64,000 bases of DNA from Streptomyces sp. DH5 (GCF_020873915.1 NZ_JAHWGP010000025.1:1-64000), one strand, 5' to 3'. Positions 9,953 through 21,496 are shown, numbered from the stretch's first letter. Notes: generated from the letters alone by a model not told the origin. Numbers and translations: made by a program.

Positions 9953-11801
9953 GCGCGGTGAGCGCGGTGAGCGCGGTGGGCGCGGCCGGAGGGCGGCGGT
10001 GCGGACGGTGGTGTACGCGGTCGGCGGTGTCGTGCTGCTGGCGGGGTGTGCCTCGATGCCCGACAGCGGCGACCTGCGGGGGGTGGAGTCCACGCCCCGG
10101 CAGGACACCCAGGTGCGGGTGTTCGCCATGCCGCCGAGCGAGGACGCCACCCCCACACAGATCGTCCAGGGCTTCCTTGAGGCGCTGACCAGCGACGACC
10201 CGGACTACAAGACCGCACGCCAGTACCTGACGCCTCAGGCGGCCAAGACCTGGCGGCCGGAGTTGTCCACCACGGTCCTGTCGAACGGTCCGGGCGCCCG
10301 GGCCGACCGCCCGGACCGGGAGGACACCGGTTCGCTGTCCTACACGCTGACCGGCAGCAAGGTCGCCACCGTCGACGAGCAGCAGTCGTTCGCCCCCGCC
10401 TCAGGGCCCTACGACAAGGTCGTGCACCTCACCAAGGACGCGAAGAGCGGCCAGTGGCGCATCGACGCGGTGCCGCAGGGCGTGGTCATGGGCAAGTCGG
10501 ACTTCCAGCGCAACTACATGTCCGTCAACAAGTACTACTTCGCCTCGAACACGACGGGGACGGCCGGCACGGCACTGCCGATGGCGGTCGCCGACCCCGT
10601 CTACGTGCGCCGGCACGTCGATCCCACGACCCGGATGGTCACGTCCCTCCTCGGCGGGCCCACCAGCTGGCTGGACCCCGTGGTGCGGTCGAGTTTCCCC
10701 ACCGGGACGGCGCTGCGCGAGGGCGTCGGCCCGCTGACGCCGGACGAGCGGGGCCGCCTGACCGTGCCGCTCAACGACAGCGCGGCCGAGGTCGGCACCG
10801 GCCGGTGCGAGGAGATGGCCGCGCAACTGCTGTTCACGCTGCGCGGCCTCAGCCCCGCGGTGGACGAGGTCGAACTGCGGGCCGACGGCGGGCAGCTGTG
10901 CTCGCTCACCCGGGAGGGGGCCGAGATCGTGGCCACCCGCGGCGGCGCGCTGTACCAGCCCGAGTACCTGTACTTCGTCGACGGGGAGCGTCGGCTCGCA
11001 CGGATCGCGGCGGGCAGCGGCGACACCGATCCGGACCCGGTGCCGGGGCCGCTGGGCGAGGGTGCGACGACGCTGCGGTCGGTGGCGGTCGCCCGGGACG
11101 AGCGCAGCGCGGCGGGGGTCGGTGTCGACGGCAAGTCGCTGTTCGTGACCTCGCTGGTGGCGGGCAGTTCCCTCGGGGAGCCGGTGCTGAGCAGCCGGGG
11201 CAGGACCGAGGAGGACCGGCTGACCGCGCCCAGCTGGGACGCGCAGGGCGGCCTGTGGGTGGCCGACCGCGACCCCGGCAACCCCGGGCTGTATGTGCTG
11301 GAGGACGGCGGCGGTGAGCCGGTCGAGGTGCGCACCCCGGGTCTGGAGGGCCGGGTGCGGGCGGTGCGGGTGGCCGCCGACGGCGTGCGGATCGCGCTCG
11401 TCGTGGAGGAGGGCGACCGCCGTTCGCTGCTGATCGGACGGATCGAACGGAGCACGGAGGGCGGCGGCACGGACGAGCGTCCCGAGGTCACCGTGCTGGA
11501 GCTGCGCTCGGCGACGCCCGAGCTCGAGGAGGTCACCGCCATGTCCTGGGCGGGGGACAGCCGGCTCGTGGTGGTCGGACGTGAGGAGGGGGGTGTGGAG
11601 CAGATGAAGTACGTCGAGGTCGACGGCTCCACACCGGATGTCACGCCGCCCGCCGCCCTGACCGGTGTCAAGGCCGTCACCGCCTCCGCGGACGAACAGG
11701 CGCCCCTGGTGGCGCACTCCGTGGACGGGATCGTACGGATGCCGTCGGGGGCCCAGTGGCAGAAGGTGACGGAGGGGACCGCACCCGTCTACCCGGGCTG
11801 A
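9942..11801 (+). CDS. lpqB: Lipoprotein LpqB
   Basis: The 619-residue lipoprotein is the accessory factor of MtrAB; in mycobacteria LpqB binds the MtrB sensor domain. The GTG at 9942 is preferred because GGAGG ends 6 nt upstream. An Arg/Gly/Glu-rich n-region and hydrophobic stretch lead to lipobox LLAGC with lipidated Cys36. A GerMN-like domain lies around residues 185-320 and a beta-propeller-like LpqB C-terminal domain follows (GGLWVADRDP and repeats). A perfect 3 x 9-bp repeat (GAGCGCGGT, 9951-9977) encodes GER repeats in the n-region and spans the mtrB stop. Confidence 0.93.
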   Translation: MVGERGERGERGGRGRRAAVRTVVYAVGGVVLLAGCASMPDSGDLRGVESTPRQDTQVRVFAMPPSEDATPTQIVQGFLEALTSDDPDYKTARQYLTPQAAKTWRPELSTTVLSNGPGARADRPDREDTGSLSYTLTGSKVATVDEQQSFAPASGPYDKVVHLTKDAKSGQWRIDAVPQGVVMGKSDFQRNYMSVNKYYFASNTTGTAGTALPMAVADPVYVRRHVDPTTRMVTSLLGGPTSWLDPVVRSSFPTGTALREGVGPLTPDERGRLTVPLNDSAAEVGTGRCEEMAAQLLFTLRGLSPAVDEVELRADGGQLCSLTREGAEIVATRGGALYQPEYLYFVDGERRLARIAAGSGDTDPDPVPGPLGEGATTLRSVAVARDERSAAGVGVDGKSLFVTSLVAGSSLGEPVLSSRGRTEEDRLTAPSWDAQGGLWVADRDPGNPGLYVLEDGGGEPVEVRTPGLEGRVRAVRVAADGVRIALVVEEGDRRSLLIGRIERSTEGGGTDERPEVTVLELRSATPELEEVTAMSWAGDSRLVVVGREEGGVEQMKYVEVDGSTPDVTPPAALTGVKAVTASADEQAPLVAHSVDGIVRMPSGAQWQKVTEGTAPVYPG

Positions 11802-11879
11802 TCCCGCGCCTGCCGGGCCCGTGGCGGGAGTTTTCCACAGGGGTGGCCGGGCCGGACCGGGTGCCCGCACAGTGGATCC

Positions 11880-12776
11880 ATGCGGGACTGGTGGCGGGAC
11901 CTCACCGACCTGGTGCTCCCGGCCGAGTGCGGTGGCTGCGGCAGGCCTCGTGCGGTGCTCTGCGCCGCGTGCCGTACGGCGGTGAGCGGGACGGCGCCGC
12001 GCAGGGTGCGGCCGGCGCCCGAACCGGCCGGGCTGCCGCCGGTGCACGCGGCGGCGCGGTACGCGGACGAGGTGCGCGCGGCACTGCTGGCCCACAAGGA
12101 GCGGGGCGCCCTCGCTCTTTCCGGGCCGCTCGGCGAGGCCCTGGCGGGATCGGCGCTGGCCGGGCTGCGTGCGGCCCGGGCGCCGGGACCCGACGAGGGG
12201 GAAGGGCCCGTGCTGCTCGTCCCCGTGCCGTCCGCGCGGCGGGCCGTGCGTGCCCGCGGGCACGACCCCGCCCGGCGGCTCGCGTACGCGGCGGCGGGTG
12301 AGCTGCGGCGGACGGGGGTACCCGTGCGGGTACTCCCCGCCCTGCGTCAACGGCGGGCGGTGGCCGATCAGTCCGGGCTCGGCGCCCGGCAGCGGCTGGC
12401 CAATCTCGCGGGCGCGCTGACGGTCGCCCCGGGCTGTGGACGGCTGCTGCGGCACGGCCGGGTCGTCCTGGTCGACGACCTGATGACGACGGGGGCGTCG
12501 CTGGCCGAGGCGGCCCGCGCGGTGCGGGCGGCACGGACCGGACCCGAGGGCGGATCGAGCAATTCGGGACCCGCGTCCGTGTACCTGGGTGAGACCTGGG
12601 AAAGGAGAGGGGAACGGCGGAAGGGACCGGATCGACAGGGCGCGGGACGGCGGTCTCGCCGGCCGCCGGGAACGGCGGTGACGGGTGATGCCGACGGGAT
12701 CGTCGACGTGGTGTGCGCCGCGGTCGTCGCGGCTTCACCGGATGCTTTCGACATCGCGCCGGAACTGACTGGTTAG
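11880..12776 (+). CDS. ComF family phosphoribosyltransferase-like protein
   Basis: This 298-residue protein has an N-terminal zinc-ribbon (CGGCG...LCAAC, about residues 18-32). A phosphoribosyltransferase fold follows, with the HPR-type motif ARGHDPARRLA and the PRPP loop VVLVDDLMTTGAS near residues 196-208. ComF proteins are needed for DNA uptake in competent bacteria; in Streptomyces the role is unproven and a nucleobase salvage or DNA-processing link is inference. About 60 C-terminal residues (GERRKGPDRQGAGRRSRR region) look low-complexity. Position after mtrAB-lpqB is the usual actinobacterial one. Confidence 0.85.
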   Translation: MRDWWRDLTDLVLPAECGGCGRPRAVLCAACRTAVSGTAPRRVRPAPEPAGLPPVHAAARYADEVRAALLAHKERGALALSGPLGEALAGSALAGLRAARAPGPDEGEGPVLLVPVPSARRAVRARGHDPARRLAYAAAGELRRTGVPVRVLPALRQRRAVADQSGLGARQRLANLAGALTVAPGCGRLLRHGRVVLVDDLMTTGASLAEAARAVRAARTGPEGGSSNSGPASVYLGETWERRGERRKGPDRQGAGRRSRRPPGTAVTGDADGIVDVVCAAVVAASPDAFDIAPELTG

Positions 12777-12910
12777 GTGCGTCGTTGCAGGTTATGAGAG
12801 GGGTAATTCACCTGAATGGAGGTATGGCGCGGTAGAGGGTGACGACATCCGTCCGGGCGAGATATGTTCGGTTGTGAGGGAAAGCCGCAGGCCACACCTC
12901 TCGAATCCGA

Positions 12911-13057
12911 TTGCCGCGTCGCGGGTTTTTCGCAATCACCCGCACCGGTGGACTGGAGATCTCGCTCCTGGGGGAGGAGGTGGACGTCACCGAGTCCGAG
13001 GCTCCGGACGTCGGAGCCTGGTGCAAAAGGGAGACACTCCGCACCGAGGCGGAGTGA
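12911..13057 (+). CDS. Possible 48-residue leader ORF upstream of hpf
   Basis: A short frame opened by TTG at 12911 and closed by TGA at 13055-13057 encodes 48 residues, including LEISLLGEEVDVTE and WCKRETLRTEAE. About nine tenths of its codons end in G or C over the last 40 codons, as in real genes here. No good ribosome-binding site precedes the TTG, and the frame is closed upstream near 12866. It ends 19 nt before the hpf GTG, so it could be an upstream ORF in the hpf mRNA, or the decayed 3' end of an older gene. I do not recognise the family. Confidence 0.35.
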   Translation: MPRRGFFAITRTGGLEISLLGEEVDVTESEAPDVGAWCKRETLRTEAE

Positions 13058-13076
13058 TCCGGGAACGGAGTTCTGC

Positions 13077-13769
13077 GTGGACATCGTCGTCAAGGGCCGC
13101 AAGACCGAGGTGCCCGAGCGGTTCCGGAAGCACGTGGCCGAGAAGCTGAACCTGGAGAAGATCCAGAAGCTCGACGGCAAGGTGATGAGCCTCGACGTCG
13201 AGGTGTCCAAGGAGCCCAACCCCCGACAGGCCGACCGCTGCGACCGAGTGGAGATCACGCTCCGCTCCCGCGGTCCGGTGATCCGGGCGGAAGCGGCGGC
13301 GAGCGACCCGTACGCGGCGCTCGACCTGGCAGCGGAGAAGCTGGACGCCCGACTGCGCAAGCAGCACGACAAGCGCTTCTCGCGGCGCGGTACGCGCAGG
13401 ATCCCGGCCGCCGAGGTCCCCGACCACGTCCCGGGCGTGGCGACGCTCAACGGAGCGGGCGAGAGCGTCCCGTCGGACGAGCTGGAAGCCGTCCCCACCA
13501 AGAAGATCGGCTCGCTGGAAGTACAGGGTGACGGCCCTCTCGTCGTCCGCGAGAAGACCCATGTGGCCGCCCCCATGACCCTCGACCAGGCGCTCTACGA
13601 GATGGAACTGGTCGGGCACGACTTCTATCTGTTCGTCGACTCCGAGACCAAGGAGCCCAGCGTCGTCTACCGGCGCCACGCCTACGACTACGGCGTGATC
13701 CACCTCAGCACCGACACGATGGTCACCGAGAGCGGCTCCCCCGAGGCGGGCGGAACACTCGGCGGCTGA
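13077..13769 (+). CDS. hpf: Ribosome hibernation promoting factor, long form
   Basis: The 230-residue protein begins at GTG 13077 with GGAG 6 nt upstream. The N-terminal S30AE domain (about 1-105: MDIVVKGRKTEVPERF, KLDARLRKQHDKR) binds the 30S decoding region. A variable linker leads to the C-terminal dimerisation domain (about 165-225: MTLDQALYEMELVGHDFYLF, VVYRRHAYDYGVIHL). The long form drives 100S ribosome dimerisation in stationary or stressed cells. A 300-bp upstream region separates it from the comF-like gene and contains a possible leader ORF and small hairpins, for example AGGCTCC/GGAGCCT near 13000-13018. Confidence 0.95.
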   Translation: MDIVVKGRKTEVPERFRKHVAEKLNLEKIQKLDGKVMSLDVEVSKEPNPRQADRCDRVEITLRSRGPVIRAEAAASDPYAALDLAAEKLDARLRKQHDKRFSRRGTRRIPAAEVPDHVPGVATLNGAGESVPSDELEAVPTKKIGSLEVQGDGPLVVREKTHVAAPMTLDQALYEMELVGHDFYLFVDSETKEPSVVYRRHAYDYGVIHLSTDTMVTESGSPEAGGTLGG

Positions 13770-13788
13770 CGGTCGGACGACAGCACGG

Positions 13789-13831
13789 CCGGTGCCCCTG
13801 GTGCGCGCGTGTGCGCCCCCAGGGGCACCGG
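13789..13831 (+). terminator. Terminator after hpf
   Basis: A perfect 13-bp stem, CCGGTGCCCCTGG pairing with CCAGGGGCACCGG, spans a 17-nt loop and starts 20 bp after the hpf stop. No T-run follows, as is common in Streptomyces. Confidence 0.75.
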
Positions 13832-13972
13832 TGTGCGCCCACTTCACGCTCGCACCGGCACCCCGGTGTCGGCCGGGCATGGAATCATGGCGGCAGCGGC
13901 TCAACCGATGGGCCGTTGCCTTGGGTTGGCGATGGTCAGGACCACAGGCCGCAGCCTTCAGGGGGAGGAACG

Positions 13973-14719
13973 ATGGCGGACAGCTTCGGACCGATGCGGG
14001 ACGAGGATGCCGGTGGCGGCGTCGTCGGCATGGGCCCGGACGCGGGGACTCCACGCAAGGAGCCGATCAGGGTCCTCGTGGTGGACGACCATGCGCTGTT
14101 CCGCCGCGGCCTGGAGATCGTGCTCGCGGCCGAGGAGGACATCCAGGTCGTCGGAGAGGCGGGGGACGGCGCCGAGGCCGTGGAGAAGGCCGCCGACCTG
14201 CTGCCGGACATCGTCCTGATGGACGTGCGGATGCCCAAGCGGGGCGGTATCGAGGCGTGCACCTCCATCAAGGAGGTCGCCCCCAGCGCGAAGATCATCA
14301 TGTTGACCATCAGCGACGAGGAAGCCGATCTCTACGACGCCATCAAGGCGGGCGCGACCGGCTACCTCCTCAAGGAGATCTCCACCGACGAGGTGGCCAC
14401 CGCCATTCGCGCGGTCGCCGACGGGCAGTCCCAGATCAGCCCGTCCATGGCGTCGAAACTGCTCACCGAGTTCAAGTCGATGATCCAGCGCACCGACGAG
14501 CGCCGCCTCGTGCCGGCGCCCCGGCTGACGGACCGTGAACTGGAAGTCCTCAAGCTCGTGGCCACGGGGATGAACAACCGGGACATCGCCAAGGAACTCT
14601 TCATCTCCGAGAACACCGTGAAGAACCACGTGCGGAACATCCTGGAGAAACTCCAGCTGCACTCCAGGATGGAAGCGGTGGTCTACGCGATGCGGGAGAA
14701 GATCCTCGAGATCCGCTGA
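13973..14719 (+). CDS. NarL/LuxR-type response regulator (orphan)
   Basis: The 248-residue regulator has an N-terminal extension of about 30 residues. The receiver domain follows (DDH at 38-40, phosphoacceptor Asp84 in IVLMDVRMPKRGG, TISDEEADLYDAIKAGATGYLLKE). The LuxR-type HTH is at about 180-240 (LTDRELEVLKLVATGMNNRDIAKELFISENTVKNHV, shown in the sequence without gaps). GGGGGAGG lies just upstream of the ATG at 13973; longer in-frame extensions lack support. No kinase gene is adjacent, so its partner is unknown. It converges on the next gene with only 11 nt between stops and no hairpin. Confidence 0.93.
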   Translation: MADSFGPMRDEDAGGGVVGMGPDAGTPRKEPIRVLVVDDHALFRRGLEIVLAAEEDIQVVGEAGDGAEAVEKAADLLPDIVLMDVRMPKRGGIEACTSIKEVAPSAKIIMLTISDEEADLYDAIKAGATGYLLKEISTDEVATAIRAVADGQSQISPSMASKLLTEFKSMIQRTDERRLVPAPRLTDRELEVLKLVATGMNNRDIAKELFISENTVKNHVRNILEKLQLHSRMEAVVYAMREKILEIR

Positions 14720-14730
14720 GGGCGGGTCAG

Positions 14731-15918
14731 TCAGGCCAGGACAAGGGCGAGTTCCCGGGTGAGGGCCTCACGCAGGCCGGGTGCGTCGACCCGCTCCACG
14801 CGGACGTCGGTGCAGTCCACCCAGCCCGCCGCCTCCACCAGGGCCCGGGCCACGGCCGGGGCCGCCTTGCGGTCGTCCAGCGTGACCTGCTTGGCGACCA
14901 GCGTGCGGCCCTCGCGGGCCGGGTCGACCCGGCCGACGAGCCGGCCGCCCGCCAGGACCGGCATCGCGAAGTAGCCGTGCACCCGCTTGGGCTTGGGGAC
15001 GTACGCCTCCAGGCGGTGGGTGAAGCCGAAGAGCCGCTCCGTGCGCGCCCGGTCCCAGATCAGGGAGTCGAACGGCGACAGCAGCGTCGTGCGGTGCCGG
15101 CCGCGCGCCGGCGCCGCCAGGGCGGCCGGATCGGCCCAGGCCGGCTTGGACCAGCCCGCCACCGTCACCGGGACCAGGCCCGAGTCGGCGATCACCGCGT
15201 CGACCTGCTCGCCCTTGAGCCGGTGGTAGTCGGCGATGTCCGCGCGCGTACCGACGCCGAGGGAGCGGCCGGCCAGCCCGACCAGGCGGCGCAGGCACTC
15301 GGCGTCGTCCGGCTCGTCGCCCAGCAGGTCCGCGGGGATCGCGCGCTCGGCCAGGTCGTAGACCCGCTTCCAGCCGCGGCGCTCGACGCACACCACCTCG
15401 CCGTGCATCAGCGCGCGCTCCACGGCGACCTTGGTACCGGACCAGTCCCACCACTCACTGGTGCGCTTGGCCCCGCCCAGCTCCGTCGCCGTGAGCGGGC
15501 CTTCCGTGCGGAGCTGCTTGATCACCTGGTCGTAGGTGCCGTCGGGCAGTTCGTGGTTCCAGAGCGGGCGGGCGCGGTAGGCGCGGCGGCGGAAGGCGAA
15601 GTGCGGCCACTCCTCCACGGGCAGGATGCACGCGGCGTGCGACCAGTACTCGAACGCGCGTGCCGGCTGGGAGGGCTGCTTCCAGTACGCCTCCTCGACG
15701 GTGCGGCGCCCGACCGCGCCCAGCCGCGCGTAGGGGATGAGCTCGTGGGACCGGGCCAGGACGGAGATGGTGTCGAGCTGCACCGCGCCCAGGTGGCGGA
15801 GGACCCCCCGCACGCCGGAGCGGCGGTCGGGGGCACCGAGGAAGCCCTGGGCGCGCAGGGCGATGCGGCGGGCCTCGTCGGCCGAGAGTTCCGTGGTCGG
15901 ACGCGGAAGGGTCGTCAT
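14731..15918 (-). CDS. YcaQ/AlkZ-like winged-helix DNA glycosylase (HTH_42)
   Basis: The 395-residue protein belongs to the HTH_42 family, whose characterised members AlkZ and E. coli YcaQ unhook interstrand DNA crosslinks. The family catalytic Q-x-Q/Q-x-D motif appears as Gln47-Leu48-Asp49 in HLGAVQLDTISVLARSHE, the YcaQ-like version. Other family motifs are AFEYWSHAACILP, WDWSGTKVAVERAL and LLSPFDSLIWDRARTERLFGF, with a basic stretch YVPKPKRVHGYFAMPVL. It is a single gene convergent with the response regulator. No antibiotic cluster is visible nearby, so a housekeeping repair role is more likely than self-resistance. Confidence 0.85.
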   Translation of the reverse strand: MTTLPRPTTELSADEARRIALRAQGFLGAPDRRSGVRGVLRHLGAVQLDTISVLARSHELIPYARLGAVGRRTVEEAYWKQPSQPARAFEYWSHAACILPVEEWPHFAFRRRAYRARPLWNHELPDGTYDQVIKQLRTEGPLTATELGGAKRTSEWWDWSGTKVAVERALMHGEVVCVERRGWKRVYDLAERAIPADLLGDEPDDAECLRRLVGLAGRSLGVGTRADIADYHRLKGEQVDAVIADSGLVPVTVAGWSKPAWADPAALAAPARGRHRTTLLSPFDSLIWDRARTERLFGFTHRLEAYVPKPKRVHGYFAMPVLAGGRLVGRVDPAREGRTLVAKQVTLDDRKAAPAVARALVEAAGWVDCTDVRVERVDAPGLREALTRELALVLA

Positions 15919-15967
15919 ACGTCCGCACGATAGAGGGCGCCACTGACAGCGGCGGAGGGTTCGGACG

Positions 15968-16537
15968 TCATCGCCTCGCCGGCACGTACGGCGCCGTGGA
16001 GGCGAGCCCCAGGTCGGAGGGGAGCAGGGAACCCACCCAGCAGTCCCGCAGCACGCCCTTGTTGTTGATCGAGGAGCGCAGGACGCCCTCGACGGTGAAG
16101 CCCGCCCGTTCCGCCACCGAGCGGGAGGCGACGTTGCCGACCTCCGCGCGCCACTCCACGCGGTCGATCGACATCCGGGTGAACGCCCAGCGGGAGGCGG
16201 CGACGGCGGCCTCGGTGACGTAGCCGTTGCCGCGGTGCTCCTTCGCCCCCCAGAAACCGATCTCGCCGGTGCCGAGCGACCGCATGGTGATGCTGAGCAT
16301 GCCCGTCAGCTCCCCGGTGGGCAGGAACACACCGAAGGTGAACATCGAGCCGTTCGCCCAGCCGTCGGGTGCCATCTGCTCGGTGAAGCCCCGCGCGTGC
16401 TCGAGCAGGTACGGGGAGGGGATCGTGGTCCAGCGCTGGATGTCCGGGTCCTGGCAGATCGCGTACACGGCGTCGGTCTCCTGCGGGCCGACCGGGCGCA
16501 GCAGGAGGCGGTCGGTGGTGAGCGTGACGGGTTCCAT
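15968..16537 (-). CDS. GNAT acetyltransferase, RimJ/RimL type
   Basis: The 189-residue protein shows the GNAT fold of the RimJ/RimL branch: N-terminal LTTDRLLLRPVGPQETDAVY, central LTGMLSITMRSLGTGEIGFW, and the acetyl-CoA loop HRGNGYVTEAAVAASRWAF. It ends with VEWRAEVGNVASRSVAERAGF. The substrate may be a protein N-terminus or a small amine and cannot be told from sequence. It lies 49 bp after the glycosylase start, on the same strand, and may share its transcript. Confidence 0.9.
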   Translation of the reverse strand: MEPVTLTTDRLLLRPVGPQETDAVYAICQDPDIQRWTTIPSPYLLEHARGFTEQMAPDGWANGSMFTFGVFLPTGELTGMLSITMRSLGTGEIGFWGAKEHRGNGYVTEAAVAASRWAFTRMSIDRVEWRAEVGNVASRSVAERAGFTVEGVLRSSINNKGVLRDCWVGSLLPSDLGLASTAPYVPARR

Positions 16538-16744
16538 CGGCCGATTCTGCTCACGCGGCGGTGCGGCGCGCCATCGCTTTCGCCGTGCGCGAGGTGGTGA
16601 TCACCCTTCGCGGGATTCGCGGGGCCGGGGCGGCACCATCGGGCGGCCCGGGACGTTGTTCTTCACGAAGCGGCCGTGAAGCGGATGACGAAGAGCCGAC
16701 GCCCACCCCCGCGGCAGGCCTCCCGGCGCGGCGGGGTCCTCGCA

Positions 16745-16750
16745 TACGAT
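16745..16750 (+). promoter_or_regulatory. Candidate -10 element for secA
   Basis: TACGAT in the 281-bp gap before secA fits a TAnnnT -10 hexamer and would give a leader of about 60 nt. No convincing -35 is seen 16-19 bp upstream, so this is tentative. Confidence 0.35.
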
Positions 16751-16818
16751 GGCCGTTGCTCAGTCAGTGAAATGGAAACCGACCGTCCCAGGCCCGACCG
16801 GCAAGGAGACCAACCCCC

Positions 16819-19665
<2,847 letters not shown>

Positions 19666-19670
19666 GCGGT

Positions 19671-19694
19671 GGCCGCTCCGGGGACGGAGCGGCC
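19671..19694 (+). terminator. secA terminator, proximal hairpin
   Basis: A 9-bp perfect stem (GGCCGCTCC with GGAGCGGCC) and a 6-nt loop lie 5 bp after the secA stop. Confidence 0.65.
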
Positions 19695-19703
19695 GTGAGC
19701 GGG

Positions 19704-19739
19704 CCGAGGGCCGGGCACCCCAGGGTGTCCGGCCCTCGG
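19704..19739. terminator. Bidirectional terminator between secA and the Rv3235-like gene
   Basis: A 17-bp stem with one G-T position and a 2-nt loop (arms CCGAGGGCCGGGCACCC and GGGTGTCCGGCCCTCGG) lies between convergent genes, ending 15 bp from the minus-strand stop. The near-perfect symmetry suits both strands. Confidence 0.85.
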
Positions 19740-19754
19740 GCGTGCCAGGGGTGA

Positions 19755-20678
19755 TCAGCGGGTGCCGGCGCGCTGGGGGCGGGGGCCGCCCAGTTCGACG
19801 GCGGTGCAGCGCCAGCGCAGGTCGCGGCCTCGTTCCAGGCGGAAGGCCATGGCGCGCAGCCTGTCCCCGGCGCCGATCCGGGCGAACACCTCGATGGCGC
19901 CCTCACGGGGTTCGAACCAGCCGATGTCGCGTACGACGGGGCGGGCGCCCCGGGTGCGCAGCGGTCCGCGCTCGGCGAGCCGGACGAGTTCGTCGTAGGC
20001 CTGGCCCGCGGTGTGCCGCAGCATCGCGTGCACGGGGCGCTGGCCGCTGAGGACGGCGAGGAGCAGTTCGGCGAAGCGGTCGGTGGGCCGGATCGGGGGG
20101 AGGGGTCGTCGGGTGGGCCGGTCGGCGGCGCGCGGGACGACGAGCGGGGCGCGGCCCGCCGCCGGTGTGGTCCGGGCGCCCCGGGCCGGGACGGCCGGGG
20201 AGGCGGGGCCTCGCCCGCGAGACGCGCGGCCGCCCGGGCGATTGTCCGCGGGCCTCCGTGACAGACCGGTGGCGCCCGGCCTGCGCCCACCGGGGGAGGG
20301 GGCGGGAGCGGTCGCGAGGGTGGGGGTGCGGGGCGGGGCGGTTCCCGTGGGGGACGGCCGTTCCCCGCCGGCGGTCGCGGGCCGCCCCGGGGCGGCCGCG
20401 TGGGGGTGCAGCGGGCGGGTGGTGGGCGGTCCCTGTGGGGTGTCGTCGGCGGTTGCGGGCGGGGTGGGGGCGGTCGTGGACGGGCGCGGCGGGCGGGGCG
20501 TGAGGGCGAGGGGGTGCTGTGGGTCCGTACCGGAGGTCGGGGGCTGGGCGGCGGTGGTCGCGGGTGCCCGGCGCGGGCCGGTGGGAGCGGAGGGCGGGGA
20601 GTGGCGGTCTTCCGCGGCGGGCGCCGGGCGGCTGCCGTGGGCGGGGGGCAGGGGGGTGGGGCGGCGGTGTCTGGTCAT
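19755..20678 (-). CDS. Rv3235-like family protein
   Basis: The 307-residue protein has about 195 residues of Pro/Ala/Arg-rich low-complexity sequence. A conserved C-terminal domain follows: RFAELLLAVLSGQRPVHAMLRHTAGQAYDEL, then FEPREGAIEVFARIG and AMAFRLERGRDLRWRC (all contiguous only in short pieces here). This domain is the Rv3235 family found next to secA in many actinobacteria; its function is unknown. The ATG at 20678 is used; an in-frame TTG at 20690 is possible. It converges on secA with a shared terminator. Confidence 0.8.
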   Translation of the reverse strand: MTRHRRPTPLPPAHGSRPAPAAEDRHSPPSAPTGPRRAPATTAAQPPTSGTDPQHPLALTPRPPRPSTTAPTPPATADDTPQGPPTTRPLHPHAAAPGRPATAGGERPSPTGTAPPRTPTLATAPAPSPGGRRPGATGLSRRPADNRPGGRASRGRGPASPAVPARGARTTPAAGRAPLVVPRAADRPTRRPLPPIRPTDRFAELLLAVLSGQRPVHAMLRHTAGQAYDELVRLAERGPLRTRGARPVVRDIGWFEPREGAIEVFARIGAGDRLRAMAFRLERGRDLRWRCTAVELGGPRPQRAGTR

Positions 20679-20904
20679 GACCTTGTTCAAGGGAACCCCG
20701 TTCGATGGGCCCGGTGTCCGTGGCGGGGGAGCTGTGGATACCGGACGGTAACTTCCAGTCGGGGATCTTGTACGGGGTGAAGGGGGGCGGTGGCAAGCAG
20801 CCGGGGGCGGGTCGGAGCGGCACCGTAATTCACTAGTCCGAGTGGCCGGAGCGCCGTCGGGCCAGTGCTCGGGCGGGCGTACCGGGTGACGTCCGAGAAC
20901 GGGG

Positions 20905-20959
20905 TTGACGTGTTCGGGGGTATGGGCAGAACCCGATAGGAGGCACCGCGACGTATCCT
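20905..20959 (+). promoter_or_regulatory. Candidate promoter elements before the DUF6912 gene
   Basis: In the 323-bp divergent gap 20679-21001 I see TTGACG (20905-20910) and a TATCCT -10-like hexamer (20954-20959), but they are too far apart to belong together. The TATCCT would start transcription about 36 nt before the ATG. No ORF with coding bias was found in this gap. Confidence 0.3.
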
Positions 20960-21001
20960 GAAGGGCCTCGCGGACCCCGGATCACACGAAAGCGGCCCAC
21001 C

Positions 21002-21496
21002 ATGCGCGTCTACGTCCCCCTGACCCTCCCCGGGCTCGCCGAGGCGTACAGGACGGGGCAGCTGGGTGACGGACCGTTCCTCGCCCACGCCGTGACGCCC
21101 GCGCTGCGCGAGTGGTACGCCTCCGACGACCTGGAGGAGCTGGAGTACGCCGCGCTGAGCGGCGCCGCGCTGGCCTCCCTGCGGCTGCTCGCGGCCGACG
21201 CGGACGCGCCGCGGCGCCGGGTCGTCGTCGCCGTCGAGGTGCCGGACGACGCGGCCCGGCCCGGCCCCGACGCGACGGCGCCCGGTGAGGTGCGGGTCGC
21301 CGGACCCGTACGGCTGGCGAAGGCGGCCGCGGTGCACGTGGACGCGGGGGACGCGGAGCCGGACGTGACGGCCGCCGCACGGGCGCTGCCCGCGGCGGAC
21401 GGCGGTGACGACGAGGCGCGGGCCGCCGTGGACGGGGCCGAGGACCACGAACTGCTGTGGTACGCCACCCAGGAGATCTCCCACCTGATCGGCTGA
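21002..21496 (+). CDS. DUF6912 family protein
   Basis: This 164-residue protein begins MRVYVPLTLPGL and carries the DUF6912 hallmarks: an N-terminal strand, a segment like AHAVTPALREWYASDDLEELEY, and the C-terminal ELLWYATQEISHL. The family is restricted to actinobacteria, lies near secA and has no assigned function. Its predicted structure is cytoplasmic; no signal or membrane segment is present. The HAD gene follows 47 nt downstream on the same strand, so the two are probably co-transcribed. Confidence 0.85.
   Translation: MRVYVPLTLPGLAEAYRTGQLGDGPFLAHAVTPALREWYASDDLEELEYAALSGAALASLRLLAADADAPRRRVVVAVEVPDDAARPGPDATAPGEVRVAGPVRLAKAAAVHVDAGDAEPDVTAAARALPAADGGDDEARAAVDGAEDHELLWYATQEISHLIG

Noticed and set aside
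11831-11840. TTTTCCACA resembling a DnaA box near the end of lpqB
   Set aside because: A single imperfect box without clustering or an origin context; position fits chance.
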